From positions 1 through 5,157 of the forward strand of contig JAQGJA010000035.1 in NCBI GenBank assembly GCA_028290805.1: a DNA stretch of 5,157 nt. Direction: 5' to 3'. Source of the DNA: Alphaproteobacteria bacterium. Its GTDB lineage: Bacteria > Pseudomonadota > Alphaproteobacteria > Micavibrionales > SZUA-601. The position numbers and the translations under genes are program-made. Within the stretch, counting starts at the first letter, position 1. Each line of letters starts with the position of its first letter. The notes under the pieces were generated by a model. It saw only the letters and a list, made by a program, of their open reading frames with translations, did not search any database and was not told the origin of the DNA. Shown here in pieces: positions 1-4,369 of the stretch.

Positions 1-53
1 GCGCCTTGGCTGATACAACACAGGAATAAAAGAAGATGCAGCAGGCGTGACAT
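1..53 (-). CDS. Start of a putative secreted or membrane protein, cut by the left edge
   Basis: Reading leftward from the ATG at 53, the frame stays open to the window edge (17 codons) and gives M-S-R-L-L-H-L-L-L-F-L-C-C-I-S-Q-G. This is a short basic start followed by a run of hydrophobic residues, as in a signal peptide or signal anchor. A good sigma70-like promoter lies just upstream on the same strand (87-115), leaving a leader of about 27 bases. No clear Shine-Dalgarno sequence precedes the ATG, and the frame is also open upstream, so a TTG three codons earlier could be the start. The two adjacent Cys could be a lipidation site, but the lipobox is not canonical. Function cannot be told from this much sequence. 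Given the alginate neighbours, an envelope or export protein is a reasonable guess only. Confidence 0.4.
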   Translation of the reverse strand, partial: MSRLLHLLLFLCCISQG

Positions 54-65
54 GGCACACAATCG

Positions 66-104
66 CAGGGGATTAAGGGTTGGATTATTATATTTCCACC
101 CCTG
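66..104. repeat. Inverted repeat around the leftward -10 box
   Basis: CAGGGG (66-71) is matched by CCCCTG (99-104). An overlapping imperfect stem pairs 76-84 with 95-103, with one mismatch and a 10-base loop. The arms lie on either side of the predicted -10 box of the leftward promoter, so this could be an operator. It could also be chance pairing: there is no T-tract to make it a terminator and no known operator is recognised. Confidence 0.25.
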
Positions 105-115
105 TAGATAGGCAA
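87..115 (-). promoter_or_regulatory. Predicted sigma70 promoter facing left
   Basis: On the - strand there is a -35 box TTGCCT (115-110), a 17-base spacer and a perfect -10 box TATAAT (92-87). Transcription would begin near 80, about 27 bases before the ATG at 53. It is divergent from the rightward promoter at 149-177. Confidence 0.55.
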
Positions 116-148
116 GCTATAAATAAGGCATCATCTTGCTCTTAAAGC

Positions 149-177
149 TTGACATGGACATAATTACAACATATACT
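149..177 (+). promoter_or_regulatory. Consensus sigma70 promoter for the 67-aa gene
   Basis: TTGACA (149-154), exactly 17 bases, then TATACT (172-177): a perfect -35 and a -10 with one mismatch at optimal spacing. Transcription should start near 184, giving a leader of about 27 bases before the ATG at 211. It also rules out the in-frame TTG at 136 as the start, because that codon lies upstream of the promoter. Confidence 0.8.
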
Positions 178-198
178 CAGCTTACAAGTATATTCCAC

Positions 199-204
199 AG
201 GGAG
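199..204 (+). promoter_or_regulatory. Ribosome binding site deciding the start at 211
   Basis: AGGGAG lies 6 bases before the ATG at 211. No comparable site precedes the longer in-frame start at 136, so the short form is preferred. Confidence 0.75.
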
Positions 205-210
205 ATTTGC

Positions 211-414
211 ATGAGCCAGAATTATTTTCAACAAGCGGCGGAAAATTTGACCGATATGGTCGGGGCGGTGGCGCATACCATCAAAGACTCGCCTAAATTA
301 TTGGTCGCAACTGCGTTAAGCCTGGCCGTCCTGACCCAAAGCTGTGCCAGCCAGAAAAACGGCTGTTCCGGGTGGGGCTCCAATGGCGGCGGGGTCAGCA
401 AGTTTAAAAAATAA
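211..414 (+). CDS. Small putative membrane-anchored or lipoprotein-like protein of unknown function
   Basis: This 67-residue protein is not recognised. It has a polar, possibly amphipathic N-terminus (residues 1-29), one hydrophobic segment (about 30-41, L-L-V-A-T-A-L-S-L-A-V-L) and a Cys at 45. The tail is rich in Gly, Ser and Asn, contains a second Cys (52) in N-G-C-S-G-W-G, and ends in K-F-K-K. The segment before Cys45 (L-T-Q-S-C) resembles a lipobox but has Thr at -3 where Leu or Val is usual, and the N-region is long for a signal peptide. A single-pass membrane peptide is therefore as likely as a lipoprotein. The gene is a complete small unit with a consensus promoter (149-177), a good ribosome binding site and a strong terminator (421-447). 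This argues that it is expressed on its own and is not part of the algF-algI unit. The coding call is likely; the function is unknown. Confidence 0.7.
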   Translation: MSQNYFQQAAENLTDMVGAVAHTIKDSPKLLVATALSLAVLTQSCASQKNGCSGWGSNGGGVSKFKK

Positions 415-420
415 CCTGGT

Positions 421-447
421 AAAAGCCCCCTTAACCGGGGGCTTTTT
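421..447 (+). terminator. Strong intrinsic terminator after the 67-aa gene
   Basis: There is a perfect 10-bp stem (421-430 with 437-446; AAAAGCCCCC against GGGGGCTTTT), a 6-base loop (TTAACC) and a T-run at 443-447. It begins 6 bases after the stop codon at 412-414. Because the stem ends in an A-run on the left, it could also work on the - strand. It separates the small gene from the algF promoter. Confidence 0.92.
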
Positions 448-468
448 AATAGGCGGAACGATTAGCAT

Positions 469-496
469 TTGACCTTGCGTCACAATGTCTTATGAT
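469..496 (+). promoter_or_regulatory. Predicted sigma70 promoter for algF-algI
   Basis: TTGACC (469-474), a 16-base spacer, then TATGAT (491-496): one mismatch in each box and near-optimal spacing. Transcription would start near 503, leaving a short leader of about 17 bases that contains the ribosome binding site. In Pseudomonas the alginate operon is driven mainly by AlgU (sigma-22) from the algD promoter. A housekeeping-type promoter here would therefore be a different arrangement. Confidence 0.6.
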
Positions 497-507
497 GCCT
501 GTCATAC

Positions 508-512
508 AGGAG
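508..512 (+). promoter_or_regulatory. Ribosome binding site of algF
   Basis: AGGAG lies 7 bases before the ATG at 520, which fixes the start of algF. Confidence 0.8.
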
Positions 513-519
513 TACCCCT

Positions 520-1161
520 ATGAAAAAATTATTCGCGGTCTTTATTTTGATCCTTTCTTTTGCCGCTGTTTCTGTCCGCGCCGAGGATGAGGGGCTTTAT
601 GACCCCGTACCGCCGCCCGGATCGGCCTTTGTCCGTTTCGTCAACGCCCAAAGCGACGCCAAAGAGCTTAAGCCCGCCATCCACGGCAAGGAATATAACG
701 CCATTAAACAGGGCGAAGTCGGCCCCTATGTCCCGGCCAAAAAAGGCGATGAAAGCTTTAAATTCGGCGGTGCCGAGGCCAAGGAATCGCTTGAAGAAGG
801 CACATCCTATACCGTTATCCTCAAAGGCGGTGCGCTTGCCGTCCTGAAAGACGAAGCCATCGCTAACCAGGCCAAAGCCATGATCGCTTTTTACAACCTG
901 TCTTCGGTTGAAAATCTTTCCCTTAAAACCGACGACGGCAAGGTCGCGATCATTCCCCCCGTCGCTACGGGCAAAAGCGGCTATCGCGAGATCAATGCGG
1001 TCAAGGTCAATCTGGCCGTCTATAACGGCGATGCCAAAGCCGCCGATGTCGCGCCGATCGCGCTGCGCCGCCGCGAGCCGACCGCTGTTGTCGCCATGGA
1101 CAAGGAAGGCGGCACGGTCGCCACCCAGATCGTCCAGGCCAAAACCGACACGACCCAGTAA
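520..1161 (+). CDS. algF: Alginate O-acetylation protein AlgF
   Basis: AlgF is a periplasmic protein needed, together with AlgI and AlgJ/AlgX, to O-acetylate mannuronate residues of alginate. This 213-residue product is close to the 216 of Pseudomonas AlgF. It opens with a clear Sec signal peptide: MKK, a hydrophobic core to about residue 17, and a V-R-A site predicting cleavage after Ala21. The mature start (E-G-L-Y-D-P, then P-P-G-S-A-F-V-R at 32-39) matches the AlgF pattern G-x-L-Y-x-P...G-S-A-F-V-R. The second half is the most conserved: L-S-L-K-T-D-D-G-K (133-141), then R-E-I-N-x-V-K-V-N-L-A-V-Y (156-168). Two beta-rich halves (about 26-108 and 115-205) are expected from the family. No catalytic residue is assigned; the family is thought to be an adaptor. 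It is first in a unit with algI, 44 bases ahead, whereas in Pseudomonas it follows algJ. Confidence 0.93.
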   Translation: MKKLFAVFILILSFAAVSVRAEDEGLYDPVPPPGSAFVRFVNAQSDAKELKPAIHGKEYNAIKQGEVGPYVPAKKGDESFKFGGAEAKESLEEGTSYTVILKGGALAVLKDEAIANQAKAMIAFYNLSSVENLSLKTDDGKVAIIPPVATGKSGYREINAVKVNLAVYNGDAKAADVAPIALRRREPTAVVAMDKEGGTVATQIVQAKTDTTQ

Positions 1162-1193
1162 TTTGGCCGTCATTTAAATAACCGCCACGATCC

Positions 1194-1197
1194 AGGA
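1194..1197 (+). promoter_or_regulatory. Ribosome binding site of algI
   Basis: AGGA lies 8 bases before the ATG at 1206, within the 44-base algF-algI gap. No terminator or good promoter is seen in that gap, which supports co-transcription. Confidence 0.65.
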
Positions 1198-1205
1198 TAC
1201 AAAGA

Positions 1206-2648
1206 ATGGTCTTTGCCTCTCCCATTTTTCTGTTCCTGTTTCTGCCGTTATTCCTGGCGCTGTATTACCTGACGCCAAAGCGTTTCCGTTCGGTGACGAT
1301 CCTGTTGGGCAGTTCTGTGTTTTATGCGTGGTGGCGGGTCGATTTCCTTTTCCTGCTCTATGCGATTATTTTGTGGAGCTGGGGGATCGGTCTGGCCGTT
1401 GAAAGATACCGCGACCATCCTAAAGCCATCTGGATTGTTCGCTTTGGCGTTGTCACCAACCTGCTTACCCTGGGCTATTTCAAATATTGGAATTTCGGCG
1501 TCGGCAGTTTTTATGCGATTTTCCTGAAAGCCGGGACGCATGTTCCGGTCGGCCTGGCCGAAGTCATTTTGCCGATCGGGATCTCATTTTTCGTCTTTCA
1601 CGCCATTTCCTATATCGTCGATGTCTGGCGCAAGGATGTGGCGGCGACGCGTAAATTATTCGACTTTGCCGCTTTCGTCATGCTGTTCCCGCATCTGATT
1701 GCGGGCCCGGTGCTGCGATACAAGGACCTTGCCTGGCAATTCGCTAACCGCAATCATAATATGGCGCTGTTTTCCGAGGGCGCTTACCGATTCATGTCCG
1801 GCTTTGCAAAAAAGGTCCTGATCGCCGATACAGTCGCACCCCTGGCCGATGCTGCATTCGCGCTGGAGGCGCCGGCGATGGGCGATGCCTGGCTTGGGAT
1901 CATCGCCTATTCGATCCAGCTTTTCTTTGATTTCGCCGGATACAGCGAAATGGCCGTGGGCCTTGCTTTGATGATGGGTTTCCGCTTTATCGAGAATTTC
2001 AACAACCCCTATATCAGCCGTTCGATCACCGAATTCTGGCGCCGCTGGCATATCAGCCTTTCAACCTGGCTGCGTGATTACCTCTATATTCCCCTGGGCG
2101 GCAACCGCAAGGGTGCGGGGCGCACCTATTTCAACCTGTTTTTGACCATGCTGTTGGGCGGGTTGTGGCATGGGGCGAACTGGACCTTTATTTTATGGGG
2201 CGCCTGGCACGGCGCGTTTCTCGCGCTAGAACGCCTGGCCGGGGTCAATCCGGATGCCCCGGTTTCCCTGCCGCGCCGCATGCTGACGATGAGCGGCACT
2301 TTGCTGGCGGTCATGATTGGCTGGGTCCTGTTCCGCGCCGTGAATTTAGAGGCGGCAACCGCGTTTTACAAAGGCATGGGCGGCATGAATGCGCTTGGCC
2401 TAAGCGACGATCTGGGCTGGCAGATCAAGGGGATCAGCCTGGTTGCGCTGTCAGCGGGGGGTTTCCTGGTTTTCGCCTTGCCCTTTTTCAGCAAATACCG
2501 CACGCCCGTTACGCTTTCCAAAGGCAGCGTTGCCATGCAGACCCACGCCCCCATCTGGTTCCAGGGGGCCGTCGCGGCGTTTTTCCTGATTGCCGTTACG
2601 CGTCTGATCGCGATGAGCTATTCGCCGTTTTTGTATTTCCAGTTTTAA
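1206..2648 (+). CDS. algI: Alginate O-acetyltransferase AlgI (MBOAT family)
   Basis: AlgI is a polytopic inner-membrane protein of the MBOAT (membrane-bound O-acyltransferase) family. It takes acetyl from a cytoplasmic donor and passes it across the membrane for alginate acetylation. The 480-residue product matches Pseudomonas AlgI from the first residues (M-V-F-x-S, then F-L-F-L-F-L-P) to the last (S-P-F-L-Y-F-Q-F), so both ends are secure. Landmarks include F-Y-A-W-W-R-V-D-F at 39-47, L-P-I-G-I-S-F at 122-128 and F-P-H-L-I-A-G-P-V-L at 161-170. S-I-T-E-F-W-R-R-W-H-I-S-L-S follows at 273-286, and L-W-H-G-A-N at 320-325. The MBOAT catalytic His is His322, the same number as in Pseudomonas; a second W-H-G has His335. 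It is about 40 residues shorter than the 520-residue Pseudomonas protein, with the loss in the loop before the last membrane segment (about 430-450). It follows algF and converges on alg8. Confidence 0.96.
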   Translation: MVFASPIFLFLFLPLFLALYYLTPKRFRSVTILLGSSVFYAWWRVDFLFLLYAIILWSWGIGLAVERYRDHPKAIWIVRFGVVTNLLTLGYFKYWNFGVGSFYAIFLKAGTHVPVGLAEVILPIGISFFVFHAISYIVDVWRKDVAATRKLFDFAAFVMLFPHLIAGPVLRYKDLAWQFANRNHNMALFSEGAYRFMSGFAKKVLIADTVAPLADAAFALEAPAMGDAWLGIIAYSIQLFFDFAGYSEMAVGLALMMGFRFIENFNNPYISRSITEFWRRWHISLSTWLRDYLYIPLGGNRKGAGRTYFNLFLTMLLGGLWHGANWTFILWGAWHGAFLALERLAGVNPDAPVSLPRRMLTMSGTLLAVMIGWVLFRAVNLEAATAFYKGMGGMNALGLSDDLGWQIKGISLVALSAGGFLVFALPFFSKYRTPVTLSKGSVAMQTHAPIWFQGAVAAFFLIAVTRLIAMSYSPFLYFQF

Positions 2649-2690
2649 GGATCCTTGCTCATCATCTCGAGGAGGAACGACGAGAGATCC
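2649..2690 (-). repeat. Hairpin-type repeat, - strand copy
   Basis: Read on the - strand, this stretch has the core GATCTCTCG (2689-2681), 9 bases, then CTCGAGATGA (2671-2662). ATCTC and GAGAT pair as a 5-bp stem. The outer ends GGATC (2649-2653) and GATCC (2686-2690) offer an alternative pairing, extended on the - strand by a stem containing G-T pairs (2659-2665 with 2677-2683). It starts right at the algI stop and has no T-run, so it is not a typical terminator. It is related to the + strand copy at 2722-2785 and looks like a dispersed intergenic repeat. Confidence 0.5.
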
Positions 2691-2721
2691 CATCCAGAAT
2701 AAGGACCAGTGGCCGTGCTGC

Positions 2722-2785
2722 AGGAGATTCCTCGCCTGGTTCTATTTTTAGTTAAGGCTGATAAATTGCGGGCTCGGAATGACAG
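2722..2785 (+). repeat. Hairpin-type repeat, + strand copy with a longer centre
   Basis: The core is GATTCCTCG (2726-2734) and CTCGGAATGA (2773-2782), matching the - strand copy at 7 of 9 and 8 of 10 bases. ATTCC and GGAAT form the same 5-bp stem with different bases. The centre is 38 bases, against 9 in the other copy, and is AT-rich, as if something were inserted. The region between algI and alg8 (2649-2805, 157 bases) holds no gene that I can support. Confidence 0.45.
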
Positions 2786-2805
2786 TAATTTGAACGCAGT
2801 ACGTA

Positions 2806-4308
2806 TTACTTCAACGGCACTGTCAACAACCCCGATACCATGCCGATCAGGGCCACGAAGACGATGATGGCGACGCTGTGCATGGCAACGGAGGACGCGT
2901 TGACAAACATCTGTTGGCCTTCGGTGCGGTTGTGGTTCAGCTTGGTTTTCTGGCGGGTCCAGGACTGGCGGTCCAGGCGGAAGAAGACATAGGTTTTGAT
3001 CAGTGAGCCCCAGATCTGGTTGTAATAAATCAGGAACGGGTAATACCAGCTGACGACCGGGCGCGATGTCAAAAGCATCAAGGTCATGATCCAGCGGGTA
3101 AAAGCGATCCAGACGATATAGATGGGAATGACCGCCGCGGATTTGGCCATCGAGAACATGAACATGATCACGACACCCGACAGCGAAGTCCACATCGAGA
3201 TACGCTGGTCCACAATGCACCACCAGGTGAACAGCCCGCATTTGCGCGGGCCCAAAGCCAAAGCGCGGCCATTGGTGCGGAGCATATTGCCGAACCAGCG
3301 GAACATCAGCATCGAGGTGGAATGGACGAAATTACGGCCCGGCGGATGTTCGACCGTGGTGACGATCGTGTCGGGGATATAGATCATTTCGTAACGCTGT
3401 TTCAGCACCCAGTACCAGCTGGATTTATCATCGCCGGTCAGGAATTTAAAGCGGCCCAGGCGCCAGTGGTCGATGGAATCCTCCTGAATATGCGCGATGA
3501 AATCGGGATGGGTGATAATCTCGGCGCGGAACATGGACATGCGGCCGGTCAGGGTAAGGACCTTGCGCGAGAGGGAAACGGAACACATCAATATCTGGCG
3601 CTGGGCAAAACGCAGATCGTGCCATTCGCGGATCAGGCGGGTGCCTTTAACCTCGCAGATTTCATCGGTGGTCAAGGCGCCCAGTTTCGGCATCATTTTA
3701 AAAAAGGGCGCGCAGCGGCGGATAAGATCATCCTGCAAAATGGAATCGCCGTCGATCACGGCGGCAACGGAACCCGAGGGCGGCATCTCGGCGGCAATGG
3801 CGCGGAAACCATGCGCCAGACCATCGCGTTTGCCCGTGCCAGGAATCCGGACCATGACAAGTTTGACGGTGCCTTCGGGGTCCAGGCGGCGATGAATGTC
3901 GCGCACCAGTATTTCATCAGAAAGATCGACAAGGGAAGGGACCACCGTCGCCGGAATGCCGCAATTCATGGCATCGCGGAATGTGGCTTCAAACACCTTG
4001 GTCGTCGTTTCGACATCGATGCGGAAACTGGTCACCAGCAGATAGATATGCGGCGGCATCAATATATCGGTATGAGCCTGGACCTTGGCGCGCAGGCCGG
4101 GAAAAACCAGTTTGCGATAAATGATGGAACGGATGAAATGCGTCATGCCCCAGGAATAGCGCCACAAGGCCAGGCCGCCGGTCACCAGGATGAATTGTTT
4201 GGAACCGGGCGACAAGGCTTCATCGGGAAGCAGGGTAATAAAAAACCCCAAGACAAGCGTGTATATTAAAAAGCCCAACAGCCCCTGTAGCAGGGATAAT
4301 TTTTTCAT
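2806..4308 (-). CDS. alg8: Alginate (polymannuronate) polymerase glycosyltransferase Alg8
   Basis: Alg8 is the inner-membrane, family-2 glycosyltransferase that polymerises GDP-mannuronate into polymannuronate. In Pseudomonas it works with the c-di-GMP receptor Alg44. The product is 500 residues against 494 in Pseudomonas, and similarity runs end to end. Two hydrophobic segments come first (about 7-27 and 37-50), then the cytoplasmic GT2 domain: V-T-S-F-R-I-D at 92-98, R-I-P-G-T-G-K-R-D-G-L-A at 154-165, and the nucleotide/metal-binding D-G-D at 186-188. T-D-E at 214-216, T-G-R-M-S at 254-258 and H-W-R-L-G-R-F-K-F-L-T-G-D-D-K-S-S-W at 281-298 follow, then the R-W motif at 337-338 (M-F-R-W-F-G-N). 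Several C-terminal membrane segments come next (about 376-410, 420-440), with V-F-F-R-L-D-R-Q-S-W-T-R-Q at 441-453 and a last one at 478-497. It lies 61 bases after algD and is convergent with algI. No sign of damage. Confidence 0.96.
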   Translation of the reverse strand: MKKLSLLQGLLGFLIYTLVLGFFITLLPDEALSPGSKQFILVTGGLALWRYSWGMTHFIRSIIYRKLVFPGLRAKVQAHTDILMPPHIYLLVTSFRIDVETTTKVFEATFRDAMNCGIPATVVPSLVDLSDEILVRDIHRRLDPEGTVKLVMVRIPGTGKRDGLAHGFRAIAAEMPPSGSVAAVIDGDSILQDDLIRRCAPFFKMMPKLGALTTDEICEVKGTRLIREWHDLRFAQRQILMCSVSLSRKVLTLTGRMSMFRAEIITHPDFIAHIQEDSIDHWRLGRFKFLTGDDKSSWYWVLKQRYEMIYIPDTIVTTVEHPPGRNFVHSTSMLMFRWFGNMLRTNGRALALGPRKCGLFTWWCIVDQRISMWTSLSGVVIMFMFSMAKSAAVIPIYIVWIAFTRWIMTLMLLTSRPVVSWYYPFLIYYNQIWGSLIKTYVFFRLDRQSWTRQKTKLNHNRTEGQQMFVNASSVAMHSVAIIVFVALIGMVSGLLTVPLK

Positions 4309-4316
4309 TGCCGTAA

Positions 4317-4320
4317 CCCT
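4317..4320 (-). promoter_or_regulatory. Weak ribosome binding site of alg8
   Basis: On the - strand AGGG lies 8 bases before the alg8 ATG (4308-4306). It is short, but the start is also supported by N-terminal agreement with Pseudomonas Alg8. Confidence 0.5.
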
Positions 4321-4335
4321 AAGATGCGCATTAAT

Positions 4336-4362
4336 GCCGCCGCGACCATCGCGGCGGCTTTT
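4336..4362 (+). terminator. GC-rich perfect hairpin in the algD-alg8 gap, terminator-like only on the + strand
   Basis: There is a perfect 10-bp stem (4336-4345 with 4349-4358; GCCGCCGCGA against TCGCGGCGGC), a 3-base loop (CCA), then TTTT (4359-4362) on the + strand. The genes on both sides are on the - strand, where the hairpin is followed by ATTAATGCGC and not by a T-run. It should therefore not fully stop algD-alg8 transcription. It could block antisense transcripts coming from the right, or form an mRNA stem that tunes the amounts of algD and alg8 message. The structure is certain; the role is inferred. Confidence 0.6.
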
Positions 4363-4369
4363 GGTTCAT

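Noticed and set aside
1..29. Tail of a + strand gene ending A-L-A-D-T-T-Q-E at the TAA 27-29
   Set aside because: Eight codons are too few to support a gene, and the leftward promoter and signal-peptide-like frame on the other strand give a better account. It cannot be fully excluded without sequence to the left.
136..210. Longer start (TTG at 136) for the small gene
   Set aside because: The TTG lies upstream of the consensus promoter at 149-177, so it would not be in that transcript, and it has no ribosome site. The ATG at 211 has one at ideal spacing.
529..1173. - strand open frame of 214 codons opposite algF
   Set aside because: It mirrors algF almost exactly, has no recognisable domain, and algF has a signal peptide, ribosome site and family similarity. 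It is a shadow frame.
2165..2755. + strand open frame of 196 codons overlapping the end of algI
   Set aside because: It is in a different frame from algI, is rich in Arg, Gly and Pro as expected for an out-of-frame reading, and has no ribosome site or recognisable family. Its extension past algI only runs through the repeat region.
2645..3241. - strand open frame of 198 codons overlapping the end of alg8
   Set aside because: It is out of frame with alg8 and has a composition typical of a shifted frame. The alg8 C-terminus is intact and matches the family, so this is not a frameshifted tail.
3322..4269. Long + strand open frame of 315 codons opposite alg8
   Set aside because: It lies wholly inside alg8 on the other strand. 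Alg8 is supported by full-length family similarity and conserved motifs. The opposite frame shows no recognisable family and is explained by codon bias leaving the complementary strand free of stops.
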